A stretch of 64,000 nucleotides of DNA from UBA961 sp014191195. GTDB taxonomy: Bacteria > Bacteroidota > Ignavibacteria > Kapaibacteriales > UBA961. Below, piece by piece: positions 9,027 through 18,203 of this stretch. The notes below the pieces were generated by a model that did no database searches, had not been told where the DNA came from, and saw only the letters and a program-made list of their open reading frames with translations. Numbering within the stretch: the first letter of the stretch is position 1; every line of letters starts with the position of its first letter. The stretch is taken from the NCBI GenBank assembly GCA_964204605.1, contig OZ123195.1, positions 62,001-126,000 of the forward strand. Reading direction: 5' to 3'. The translations under genes were made by a program, and so were the position numbers.

Positions 9027-10432
9027 TCGTGCTACTATATCCTATGCATTTGTAGGTGGCGGCTCATCTAATACTGCAAGTGGTGGATATTCATCAGTGT
9101 TAGGTGGGATTAATAATGCAAACTCTGGTCAATATGGTATTATATTAGGTGGACAGAATAATATTAATTCTGGACAATATTCTATGGTAGCCACTGGTAA
9201 TTTGAATAAAGCAAATAGTATCCATAGTGTGATTCTTAGTGGTGAAAGCAATCAAGCACTTGGAAATTATGCAATGATTTTAGGTGGAAAAAATAATAGA
9301 GTAACTGGTGTCAGTTCATCTATTACTTCTGGTGATAATCACTCGATTGATGGAAATACTTCTAATATCGGTGGTGGATTTACACATATAATTAAATCAG
9401 CTTATGCCTCTATTGGTGGAGGAAGAGAAAATACACTTAATTCTAATTCAGATTATTCTAGCATCCAGGGTGGTATAAGAAATGTGATCAGTAATTCTTA
9501 TTCTCTGATTGCTGGTGGACAAGGTAATCTTGTTAATGGACAATATAGTAGCATTACTGGCGGATTGAAAAATTATATTTCTGGACGTATGAGTAATGGA
9601 GCAGGTGAATTAGACTCAATCACTTCAGACCATTCTGTTATTAGTGGTGGATATGATAATGCAATTATTGGCGCTTCTTCAATTTCTCAATATTCAGCAA
9701 TTGGTGGCGGTAGATATCAAAGTATAAGATCAGGAAAGGATAATACTTTGTCTGGTGGATCATATAACCTTATCATGCTAACAGATTCATCAGCAATATC
9801 TGGTGGAAGCAATAATAGAATATTAACACAATCTGATGCATCTATTATTGGTGGTGGTATTAATAATACAATTCAAACTAATGCCTTGTTGAATACTATT
9901 TCAGGTGGAAGAGGCAATGCAATTACAAATACAGATAGTTCTACAATTGGCGGTGGTGCCTCGAATACTATAGTACAAGATGCAGATGGCTCTACAATTT
10001 CTGGTGGTGTTAGTAATTCCATTAGTAGTGCAGCAAATACTGCTTTTATCGGTGGTGGATTTCAGAATTCTATAGCAGCTGACGGACAACGTTCTGTTAT
10101 CGTAGGTGGATATCTAAACGATATAGCAGATGCAGATTATGGTTTTATTGGTGGAGGTAATAATAATAATATTGGAGCTTCATCTGATTATTCAGTTATT
10201 GTTGGTGGTAATATCAATGATATATCAACAAGTGCTGTCTATTCAATGATTGGGACTGGGCAAGACAATAATATTGGCGCAAATGCAAGCTATTCATTTA
10301 TTGGTGGTGGTTCTGACAATAATGTAAATTCATCAGCAATGTATTCAAGTATTATATCTGGTCTTACCAACAGTATAGCATCAAGCTCTACTCATTCCAT
10401 AGTTGGTGGTGGTACTTTAAATGATATTAGTG
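8244..10432 (+). repeat. Direct repeat unit A (long paralogous duplication)
   Basis: Nearly identical over about 2.19 kb to 13859-16046. The offset is 5615 bases before position 8976 and 5614 after it. The only net length difference is therefore the single extra T in this copy; all other differences seen are substitutions. Similarity drops sharply after the shared GATATTAGTG at 10423-10432. Confidence 0.85.
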
Positions 10433-12417
10433 GAAGTTATTCTGCAGTAACAGGTGGATATGATAATAATATATGGAGTGCTAATTATTCAGGTATCCAC
10501 AGTGGCATTAATAACAATATTAATTCTTCAGCACATAATTCAGTTATTTCTGGTGGCTCAAGTAATCATATAAATAGTACAAATTCAGTTATTTCTGGTG
10601 GGATTTCAAATGGAATTAGCTCAAATGGTAATGCAAATATTATAGCTGGAGGTGGTAATAATACTATATCTACTTCAGCGCAATATGCAGCTATTACTGG
10701 TGGACAATCAAATGCAGTTGCAGCAAATTGGGCTTTTATAGGTGGTGGTAATGGTAATACAGTTACCAGTTCTGCACAATATGCAATTATTCCTGGTGGA
10801 CAAAGTAATTCAATTTCAAGTATGTATGGAATTGCTATAGGTAATAATAATCTTGTATCTGGAAATTATGGGGTAATTTTAGGATCTTCAAATCAAGTAC
10901 AAAGTCAAAATTCTTTTGTCATAGGTAATAATTCTACTGTCTCAGGTGCAAATTCTCTGGCTTTAGGAAATTATGTAACAAATTCATTAAATAATTCATT
11001 AATGGCTAATTATAGTGGAGGTTTTGTATTTAAAAGCTGGGGTTCAGAAATAGGTAACTATGTAGCAGAATTTGATAATAATTGTATTGGTTGCTTTCAT
11101 GGTGGTAATGGAATTAAAATTAAAGTTAATAATTCAACACCAAATACAGATAATGATTTTATTACATTCGCAAGTACTGAGGGTAATAGAGTTGGACGAA
11201 TTAGAGGGCAATCACTTCTAAATTTGATAAATTCTAATGACTATAAGAGGAAAATGAAAAAACTTCAAGAAGATATCATAGTTAAAGGATTAGGTGTTGG
11301 AATAAGTACTGCGAATTTTGGTGTTAAAACTGTTCTTTCAATAAGTGCTTTGAAAAAAGCTAGCTTGAATACTGCTGTGGGGGTTCCAAGTGCAGCAGCA
11401 TCAAATGGTACGCAATTAGGTACAGGCTCAGGCTATCTCGCAGCTTTAGGTGTTATATGGGCAAGTGATTGGATTCAAGTTCCAATAAAATTATCAGACT
11501 TAGGAGTAGCAAGTGCGAATTTGGCAGTTTCAATAAAAGATGAAGTTTTTGCAGTTCAGGCAAAAAGAGATTATGATGAAGATATTAAGGCTAAAGTTGG
11601 CATTACATATGAATCTGGTTCAGCTGATTATGCAGAGTGGTTGCCTAAATCTAAAAACAATATTGATTTTTCCGAGGGAGATATTGTGGGTGTCAATAAA
11701 GGAATGATACAATATGAAACAGAAGGTGCAGAGCAGTTGATGGTAATATCTAGTAGACCTATGATTCTTGGAAATATGCCAGATACTGAAAATGAAAATG
11801 ATTTTGAGAAAGTTGCATTTATGGGCCAAGTCCCCGTTTCAATTCTAGGAACTGCTGAGAAAGGAGATTTTATATTGCCAAGTGGTGGTAATAATGGATT
11901 AGGAATTGCTGTTCATCCCGAGAATATGGAAGATGTAGATTATGCGAATATTGTTGGTATTGCTTGGTCTGATGCAAAAGATACTTTTAGTATTAATCGT
12001 ATTAATGTGGCAGTTGGATTACAAACTTCTACATTAGCCAATCAAATCAGTAAGCAATCCAAAGAAATTAACAATCTTAAAGAATCACTGTTTAGAGTCG
12101 ACAAAACTCTTCAAAAGTTATTGAACGGAGAAAATGTTCATTATGGCTCAAATAATAAGTCTAATTATGACAATGTTAATACTGTATCAACAGTAATTCA
12201 AAATAAGAACCCTAATAATACACTCGATAAAATAGATTCCAAAACTTTGCATACATTTTATAAAGAAACACTGAATCTATTTGATAAAAAGTACATAAAA
12301 GATAATAGCTCAGAGTTAACCTTTAAAGCTTCAACTATAGGTTCGAATTTTATTGAGCAACCTCAGTTAAAAGAGCTATATGTGTTTTCTATAGTTTCAA
12401 GATTATATCAATACTAA
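8977..12417 (+). CDS. Giant GG-x-x-N repeat surface protein, copy 1: 3' fragment after the frameshift
   Basis: Continuation of the 8166-9026 gene in the +1 frame; joined, the product would be about 1,416 aa. The frame is open from the frameshift, but no start with a ribosome-binding site is visible (the first usable codon is a GTG at 9097 inside a repeat). Dozens of 14-16-residue repeats of the type S-x-I-x-GG-x-x-N fill the protein to about 10990. Next come a cap segment (GIKIKVNN...FITF...VGRIRGQ), a hydrophobic stretch, and a module with SADYAEWLPK, GDIVGV, VISSRPMILGN and GDFILPSGGNNGLG. The module resembles the self-cleaving C-terminal chaperone domain of phage appendages (Peptidase_G2-like, by inference). 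A heptad-like coiled coil follows. A tail-collar gene starts 26 bases downstream. Confidence 0.75.
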   Translation, partial: CNNANGISSAIVGGENNRATISYAFVGGGSSNTASGGYSSVLGGINNANSGQYGIILGGQNNINSGQYSMVATGNLNKANSIHSVILSGESNQALGNYAMILGGKNNRVTGVSSSITSGDNHSIDGNTSNIGGGFTHIIKSAYASIGGGRENTLNSNSDYSSIQGGIRNVISNSYSLIAGGQGNLVNGQYSSITGGLKNYISGRMSNGAGELDSITSDHSVISGGYDNAIIGASSISQYSAIGGGRYQSIRSGKDNTLSGGSYNLIMLTDSSAISGGSNNRILTQSDASIIGGGINNTIQTNALLNTISGGRGNAITNTDSSTIGGGASNTIVQDADGSTISGGVSNSISSAANTAFIGGGFQNSIAADGQRSVIVGGYLNDIADADYGFIGGGNNNNIGASSDYSVIVGGNINDISTSAVYSMIGTGQDNNIGANASYSFIGGGSDNNVNSSAMYSSIISGLTNSIASSSTHSIVGGGTLNDISGSYSAVTGGYDNNIWSANYSGIHSGINNNINSSAHNSVISGGSSNHINSTNSVISGGISNGISSNGNANIIAGGGNNTISTSAQYAAITGGQSNAVAANWAFIGGGNGNTVTSSAQYAIIPGGQSNSISSMYGIAIGNNNLVSGNYGVILGSSNQVQSQNSFVIGNNSTVSGANSLALGNYVTNSLNNSLMANYSGGFVFKSWGSEIGNYVAEFDNNCIGCFHGGNGIKIKVNNSTPNTDNDFITFASTEGNRVGRIRGQSLLNLINSNDYKRKMKKLQEDIIVKGLGVGISTANFGVKTVLSISALKKASLNTAVGVPSAAASNGTQLGTGSGYLAALGVIWASDWIQVPIKLSDLGVASANLAVSIKDEVFAVQAKRDYDEDIKAKVGITYESGSADYAEWLPKSKNNIDFSEGDIVGVNKGMIQYETEGAEQLMVISSRPMILGNMPDTENENDFEKVAFMGQVPVSILGTAEKGDFILPSGGNNGLGIAVHPENMEDVDYANIVGIAWSDAKDTFSINRINVAVGLQTSTLANQISKQSKEINNLKESLFRVDKTLQKLLNGENVHYGSNNKSNYDNVNTVSTVIQNKNPNNTLDKIDSKTLHTFYKETLNLFDKKYIKDNSSELTFKASTIGSNFIEQPQLKELYVFSIVSRLYQY

Positions 12418-12443
12418 CATTATTAACATTTATTGACTTATAT

Positions 12444-13538
12444 ATGAATACTTTTTCTATAGTTTTAAGATGCCGTTTTATTGTTTTTGTATTCTTGATT
12501 TCATTTTTCTGCCTGCACAAAATGCAAGCCCAATCAGAAAAATATGTATTCAAATTTACCTTGTTGAAGACAAAATATGATACTACTATAACACCAGCAA
12601 TTTGGTACTACACCAATCTTGATCATACTGATAGCGCGATATATAATGGTAATATTGAAAAAATCGATATAAGACAATCTCAAATATTTGATACTGTATT
12701 TTCATCGGTAAGTATAAAAGTATTTACAGATACTAATTCTGCGCCTATTCTTTCATTCGGTCCAATTTTAAAACAAAATTTGACGTTTACAAATTCAGAA
12801 GGATCTGGAGAATTTACTTTAACTGGATTAACTGCTTCCAGGAATATTCATTTCGCTCGCTTATATGTAGATTCTAGGACTGATTATTCGCATCAGGAGC
12901 AATTTACTGTTAGTTCATTTCCCCCAATTCCAATTGGGACAGTGATGCCTTATATAATGAATTCATCTTTACCATTAGAGGTTTCTGGATGGTTTGTATG
13001 CGATGGCAGATCAATTTCTTCTCTGAGTCATTTAACAAATGATGAAAAGAATGCACTTATTTATCTTTTGGATGCATCAGGAAATCCAAATAAATTTTAT
13101 TTGCCAGATATGCGTGGATATTTTTTGCGAGGTGTTGACGGAGGGTCCGGCAATGATCCAGATCATGCTTCTAGAGGTGGTTCCGGTAATAAGTTAGGTG
13201 GTGTTCAAAACGATACCCTTAAAATTCATAATCATATAGGAATCCTAACTGATCATACTCATACAGGTACAACTACATCTGATGGGAATCATAATCACGG
13301 TGGTTTAACTGGTAATGGAGGATATGCAAGCAGTAGTTTTACAAGGGGTCCAGGGGATGGGGCTATTGCCGATGCTATAGGATCTCATAATCATTCCATT
13401 AGTACCGATGGAGCTCATACACATACATTTACTACGTCTGCTCCAACAGGAGGTGGTTCTTTATTTATACAAAATATGGGTGGTAATGAAACCAGGCCTA
13501 AAAACATTGGTGTAAGTTATATTATAAAAGCTCGATGA
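12444..13538 (+). CDS. Exported phage tail-collar domain protein, cassette copy 1
   Basis: A 364-aa secreted protein. The signal peptide runs to about residue 29 (KMQAQ). A beta-rich N-terminal domain follows (residues 30-155, with the signature VSIKVFTDT...FGP). From about 155 a Tail Collar domain (Phage_Collar type) is evident: PIGTVMPYIMN, SGWFVCDGRSIS, LPDMRGYFLRGVD, several His-rich turns (HNHIG, DHTHTG, GNHNHG, GSHNHS, AHTHTF) and the closing GGNETRPKNIGVSYIIKAR. In phages this fold makes trimeric fibre feet or tips. Here it has a Sec signal, no phage genes surround it, and it directly follows the giant repeat protein, so an exported fibre-tip or cap role is inferred. Confidence 0.85.
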   Translation: MNTFSIVLRCRFIVFVFLISFFCLHKMQAQSEKYVFKFTLLKTKYDTTITPAIWYYTNLDHTDSAIYNGNIEKIDIRQSQIFDTVFSSVSIKVFTDTNSAPILSFGPILKQNLTFTNSEGSGEFTLTGLTASRNIHFARLYVDSRTDYSHQEQFTVSSFPPIPIGTVMPYIMNSSLPLEVSGWFVCDGRSISSLSHLTNDEKNALIYLLDASGNPNKFYLPDMRGYFLRGVDGGSGNDPDHASRGGSGNKLGGVQNDTLKIHNHIGILTDHTHTGTTTSDGNHNHGGLTGNGGYASSSFTRGPGDGAIADAIGSHNHSISTDGAHTHTFTTSAPTGGGSLFIQNMGGNETRPKNIGVSYIIKAR

Positions 13539-13570
13539 TAATCTGATTGTTTATATGGAACTTCCTTTGG

Positions 13571-13603
13571 CACTGATTTTTTATTAAATCAGTGTTTTTT
13601 TTT
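13571..13603 (+). terminator. Rho-independent terminator after cassette copy 1
   Basis: Perfect 9-bp stem CACTGATTT / AAATCAGTG with a 6-base loop followed by nine T residues. It closes cassette copy 1 and makes copy 2 a separate transcription unit. Confidence 0.85.
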
Positions 13604-13687
13604 GTCAAAATCTATTTTTTACCATTATTATTAGATATTATTGTCTTGTAATGATGAAAATTTATTATTTTGCCCATGTATACCCAT

Positions 13688-13710
13688 TTGCACTAATCTG
13701 TTTAGTGCAA
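13688..13710. promoter_or_regulatory. Inverted repeat upstream of cassette copy 2
   Basis: 9-bp perfect arms TTGCACTAA / TTAGTGCAA around a 5-base centre, about 70 bases before the intact giant repeat gene and not followed by a T-run. Position suggests an operator or leader hairpin; the binding factor is unknown. The rest of the 13539-13780 gap is AT-rich with no ORF. Confidence 0.4.
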
Positions 13711-13780
13711 TGATATACTGTTTTAACAAGTAATTTTTGAAATAAATATATAATTCTCAATTAAATGAAAGGTTGTACCT

Positions 13781-16700
13781 ATGAAATGTTGTAACGGTAA
13801 GATGCTGTTCATAGCATTATGTTTAGGTTTTTTGGTATTTAGCCAAAAAGCTTCTTCTCAGGTTCAAGTTCCAAGAACACTTAGCTTACAAGGAGCTCTT
13901 ACGAATTCCTTTGATTCTAAATTCATGGAAGGATCTCATATCATTAAAGTGGGTATTTATGAATCAGCTTTGGGTGGTTTCCCTTTATTCGAACAAAGAG
14001 ATACTATTACTTTGGCTACTGGTGGTTTATATAATATTACTTTAGGGCGAGGCGCTGGTTTGCCCGCACAATTAAAATTTGATAGACAATACTTTGTAGA
14101 TATTGCAGTAGATGGTATTGCTCAAGCAATGAGAATTCCGATGCAATCAGCTCCTTATTCATTAATGGCTGCTAATATAGCACCTGATATAGTGAACGAA
14201 TCAAATTTTACTCCTGATTTGAGAGAAAAATTATTCCCAACAGAAATCAAAAAGAGCGATAAAACCCTTGCAAATACTGTGTTAGGATATAAATCTTTTA
14301 TTGGTGGTGGTGATAATAATAGTACGCTTGCTAATTATAATTCCATTCTAGGTGGATTTAATAATCGTGTAACAGGTTCATTCGGTACAATTGGTGGTGG
14401 TGAAGCAAATACGGCTTCAGGGCAATATTCATTTGTTGGTGGTGGTAAAGAAAATAGGGCTTATGGTGATTATTCATCTGTTGTTGGCGGCTTACAAAAC
14501 CAAATACAATCATCTGGATCGAATGGTATTGTAAGTGGTGGTAGTTTAAATACAGTATCAGCAATGAATGCTGCAATTTTAGGCGGCCGTTGGAATAATG
14601 CAAATGGAATTTCATCAGCAATAGTAGGTGGAGAAAATAATCGTGCTACTATGTCCTATGCATTTGTAGGTGGCGGCTCATCTAATACTGCAAGTGGTGG
14701 ATATTCATCAGTGTTAGGTGGGATTAATAATGCAAACTCCGGTCAATATGGTATTATTTTAGGTGGCCAGAATAATATTAATTCTGGACAATATTCTATG
14801 GTAGCCACTGGTAATTTGAATAAAGCTACCAGTCTTCATGGCATTATTCTTAGTGGTGAAAGCAATCAAGCACTTGGAAATTATGCAATGATTTTAGGTG
14901 GAAAAAATAATAAAGTAACTGGTGTCAGTTCATCTATTACTTCTGGTGATAATCACTCGATTGATGGAAATACTTCTAATATCGGTGGTGGATTTACACA
15001 TATAATTAAATCAGCTTATGCCTCTATTGGTGGAGGTAGAGAAAATATCGTAGGTACAAATTCAGACTATTCTAGCATTAAAGGTGGTATGCGAAATGTG
15101 ATCAGTAATTCTTATTCTCTGATTGCTGGAGGACAAGGTAATCTTGTTAGTGGACAATACAGTGGCATTACTGGCGGTTTGAATAATTATATTTCTGGAC
15201 GTATGAGTAATGGGGCAGGTGAATTAGACTCAATCACTTCAGATCATTCAGTTATTAGTGGTGGATATGATAATGCAATTATTGGTGCTTCTTCAATTGC
15301 TCAATATTCAACAATTGGTGGTGGTAGATATCAAAGTATAAGAACAGGTAAAGATAATACATTGTCTGGGGGATCTTTTAATCTTATCATGCTAACAGAT
15401 TCATCAGCAATATCTGGTGGAAGCAATAATAGAATTTTAACACAATCAGATGCATCTTTTATTGGTGGTGGTATTAATAATACTATTCAAACCAATGCCT
15501 TGTTGAATACTATCTCAGGTGGTATTGGAAATACACTTACCAATACAGACAGTTCAACTATTGGTGGTGGTGCATCGAATTCTATTGTTCAAAATGCAGA
15601 TGGATCTACAATTTCTGGTGGTGTCAATAATACAATTAGTGATGCTGCAGATTATGGTTTTATTGGTGGTGGACGCCAAAATAATATTGCTGCAAATGGA
15701 CAACGTTCAGTAATCGTAGGTGGATATCTAATCGATATAGCAGATGCAGATTATGCAGTAGTTGGTGGAGGTAATAATAATAATATTGGAGCTTCATCTG
15801 ATTATTCAGTTATTGTTGGTGGTAATAGCAATGATATTTCAACAAGTGCTGTCTATTCAATGATTGGAACTGGGCAAGACAATAATATCCTAGCTAATGC
15901 AAGCTATGCATTTATTGGTGGTGGTTCTGGCAATAATGTAAATTCATCAGCAACGTATTCAAGTATTATATCTGGTCTTACCAACAGTATAGCATCAAGC
16001 TCCACTCATTCCATTGTTGGTGGTGGTACTTTAAACGATATTAGTGCTAACTATTCTGTTATCACAGGTGGGCATGATAATAATATATTAACTGGAGCTA
16101 CTTATTCCACTATTTCAGGTGGAAAGAATAATAATATTAATACCTCTGCTACTTTCTCTGTAATTGGAGGTGGCGAGACTAATTTAATAGGAAATAGTTC
16201 TTTTCAAAGTGCCTTATTCGGTGGTTTAGGTAATGAAATAGGACCTAATTCTTCCAGAAGTGCCTTATTAGGTGGATATTCCAATTATATAGCTGGAAAT
16301 TACTCTGCTATTGTGGCAGGAAATGATAATATAATTAATGGTGATGCTTCATATATTGGTGGTGGTGAACTAAATTCAATAACAGGACAATATAATACTG
16401 TATCTGGTGGTTTTACCAATGCGATTTCTACTACTAAAAATTATTCTACAATAGCAGGTGGAAGTCAAAATTCAGTACAATCTCATTATGCATTTGCAGC
16501 AGGTTATAGCAATTTTATTAATGCAGATTATGGCGTTGCAATTGGTAATGATAATACTGTTACTGGTAGTAGTGGCGTTGCAATTGGTGTAAGTAGTTCA
16601 GCTGGAGCAAGTGCTTTAGCATTAGGTACTTCAGCTAATGCAGCTGCAAATCAAATGGATGCATATTTTTCAGCTGGTTTTAAATTCCGTGGTGAAGGAA

Positions 16701-18163
16701 CTGCCGAAGGTGCTCATACTGCTACATTCTATAATCCTTCCGCCAGTGGTAATGGGGTAAAAATTCGTATTAATGTAGCCAATCCAATAAATGCAAATAA
16801 TTTTGTTACATTTACAAATTCAAGTGATGTAGCTGTTGGTAGAATTGAAGGTCAAGCTTCAAGTGCAGAGTTTACTAATAGTGATCAATACAATCGTGAA
16901 TTTGCTTTATATGATTATATAATTTCCTCCGCTAATGGTGCTAAAGATGATGCTTCGGCGCAATTAGGCATAGGTATAGCTGGATCGGTATTAACGGCTG
17001 TTCAAGTCGGCGTAGCATGGGGTGATGTTGGTGCAAGAGCAGCCTGTGGAGGATCACCTTTTACGCTAAATTGCATCGGTTTATCTGCTGCGGGCATAGC
17101 TTATGCTATTGCAAAAATTGCTGACATTGCAAATATTGCTTTGAACATAGCATCCTATACAATTATGTATACTTCTGCTGTACAAGGCGCACAAAGTGCA
17201 ACAGAATTAAAACAAAATTGGACATGTAATCGTAATCAAAATTTAGGTGTTACATATGAATCTGGTGCAGGTGACTATGCAGAATGGTTACCTAAATCTG
17301 ATTTGAAAGAGAAATTTATAGCCTCTGACATTGTTGGCGTAAAAAATGGAAGAATTACTAAAAACACAAATGATATTGATCAAGTAATGGTTATTTCCAT
17401 GAAGCCTATTGTTTTAGGTAATTCACCAGACCTAGGTAGAGAAAAAGAATTCGAAAAAGTTGCTTTTATGGGACAAGTGCCTGTAAGAGTAATGGGTAAG
17501 GTTAATCTTGGAGACTTTATTCTTCCAAGTGGTGGAAATAATGGATTAGGTATTGCAAAAAATCCAAAAGATATGTCACCAATGGAATATCGTAAAATTG
17601 TTGGTGTAGCTTGGACAGAAGCACAATCAAATATTGGAGTTAATATTGTAAATGTTGCAGTTGGATTAAATCATAGTGCCACTGCTGGAGTAATAGAAGC
17701 TCAAAACACAAAGATATCGTTAATTGAAAAAGAATTAGATGCTAATAAAGAAAGTATTGATAAGATAAATTCTGCTTTGGTTACTCTTGTCCCTGCATAT
17801 AAAAATGTCATGACATTACAGAATAATGGTGCTATAAAAGATATTTTTAAAGGCTTAGATTATGATCAACCAAAAGTTGTAAATGCTAGAAAGCTAAAAC
17901 AAAATATTTCATTTGAAGGCGTTTTGGCAGAGCAAGTAAAAGATGCGCCTAATGCTGGTACATTTGTACCAATTGACGAAATGGAAAAAGGATATCAAGT
18001 TGCAAGACAAAAATTAATTGAAGCCGGTGGAGATCCTGAAGCGGATCCTTTCTACTCAAGGATGGACAGAGATCCAGTGTATAAAGAAATTATGCTCACA
18101 AATATTAATAGAATGATTAATAAAAATGCAGTGGATGCTATAATCAAGAAAAGCAATGACTAA
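13781..18163 (+). CDS. Giant GG-x-x-N repeat (YadA-head-like) surface protein, intact copy 2
   Basis: Intact 1,460-aa exported protein. Order: signal peptide (residues 1-27, LCLGFLVFSQKASSQ); domain VPRTLSLQG...SAPYSLMAANI (28-140); about 780 residues of short beta-coil repeats of form S-x-I-x-GG-x-x-N; cap segment GNGVKIRINV...VGRIEGQ (about 985-1025); a region with two hydrophobic helices (about 1065-1135); a module with GDYAEWLPK, DIVGV, VISMKPIVLGN and GDFILPSGGNNGLG (about 1160-1285); then a coiled coil (about 1305-1345) and a charged tail. The repeats match the left-handed beta-roll heads of trimeric adhesins, so a trimeric fibre is inferred. AAAGG lies just upstream of the ATG. No T9SS-like tail or YadA membrane anchor is seen. 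The tail-collar gene follows. Confidence 0.85.
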   Translation: MKCCNGKMLFIALCLGFLVFSQKASSQVQVPRTLSLQGALTNSFDSKFMEGSHIIKVGIYESALGGFPLFEQRDTITLATGGLYNITLGRGAGLPAQLKFDRQYFVDIAVDGIAQAMRIPMQSAPYSLMAANIAPDIVNESNFTPDLREKLFPTEIKKSDKTLANTVLGYKSFIGGGDNNSTLANYNSILGGFNNRVTGSFGTIGGGEANTASGQYSFVGGGKENRAYGDYSSVVGGLQNQIQSSGSNGIVSGGSLNTVSAMNAAILGGRWNNANGISSAIVGGENNRATMSYAFVGGGSSNTASGGYSSVLGGINNANSGQYGIILGGQNNINSGQYSMVATGNLNKATSLHGIILSGESNQALGNYAMILGGKNNKVTGVSSSITSGDNHSIDGNTSNIGGGFTHIIKSAYASIGGGRENIVGTNSDYSSIKGGMRNVISNSYSLIAGGQGNLVSGQYSGITGGLNNYISGRMSNGAGELDSITSDHSVISGGYDNAIIGASSIAQYSTIGGGRYQSIRTGKDNTLSGGSFNLIMLTDSSAISGGSNNRILTQSDASFIGGGINNTIQTNALLNTISGGIGNTLTNTDSSTIGGGASNSIVQNADGSTISGGVNNTISDAADYGFIGGGRQNNIAANGQRSVIVGGYLIDIADADYAVVGGGNNNNIGASSDYSVIVGGNSNDISTSAVYSMIGTGQDNNILANASYAFIGGGSGNNVNSSATYSSIISGLTNSIASSSTHSIVGGGTLNDISANYSVITGGHDNNILTGATYSTISGGKNNNINTSATFSVIGGGETNLIGNSSFQSALFGGLGNEIGPNSSRSALLGGYSNYIAGNYSAIVAGNDNIINGDASYIGGGELNSITGQYNTVSGGFTNAISTTKNYSTIAGGSQNSVQSHYAFAAGYSNFINADYGVAIGNDNTVTGSSGVAIGVSSSAGASALALGTSANAAANQMDAYFSAGFKFRGEGTAEGAHTATFYNPSASGNGVKIRINVANPINANNFVTFTNSSDVAVGRIEGQASSAEFTNSDQYNREFALYDYIISSANGAKDDASAQLGIGIAGSVLTAVQVGVAWGDVGARAACGGSPFTLNCIGLSAAGIAYAIAKIADIANIALNIASYTIMYTSAVQGAQSATELKQNWTCNRNQNLGVTYESGAGDYAEWLPKSDLKEKFIASDIVGVKNGRITKNTNDIDQVMVISMKPIVLGNSPDLGREKEFEKVAFMGQVPVRVMGKVNLGDFILPSGGNNGLGIAKNPKDMSPMEYRKIVGVAWTEAQSNIGVNIVNVAVGLNHSATAGVIEAQNTKISLIEKELDANKESIDKINSALVTLVPAYKNVMTLQNNGAIKDIFKGLDYDQPKVVNARKLKQNISFEGVLAEQVKDAPNAGTFVPIDEMEKGYQVARQKLIEAGGDPEADPFYSRMDRDPVYKEIMLTNINRMINKNAVDAIIKKSND
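13859..16046 (+). repeat. Direct repeat unit B (long paralogous duplication)
   Basis: Partner of 8244-10432. Alignment is colinear throughout apart from one base, with scattered substitutions (for example ENTLNS versus ENIVGT). Downstream of 16046 the two genes are still homologous in design but clearly diverged in sequence. Confidence 0.85.
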
Positions 18164-18203
18164 TCATTATAATACACTATTATTGAACATTATATATAAT
18201 AAT

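Noticed and set aside
8690..10990. CRISPR-like or satellite array
   Set aside because: The periodicity is in the protein (GG-x-x-N repeats); the DNA units are irregular and lack conserved repeats with unique spacers.
9097..12417. Independent gene starting at GTG 9097
   Set aside because: The codon lies inside a repeat with no ribosome-binding site or signal peptide; the open frame reaches back to the frameshift and aligns with the intact copy.
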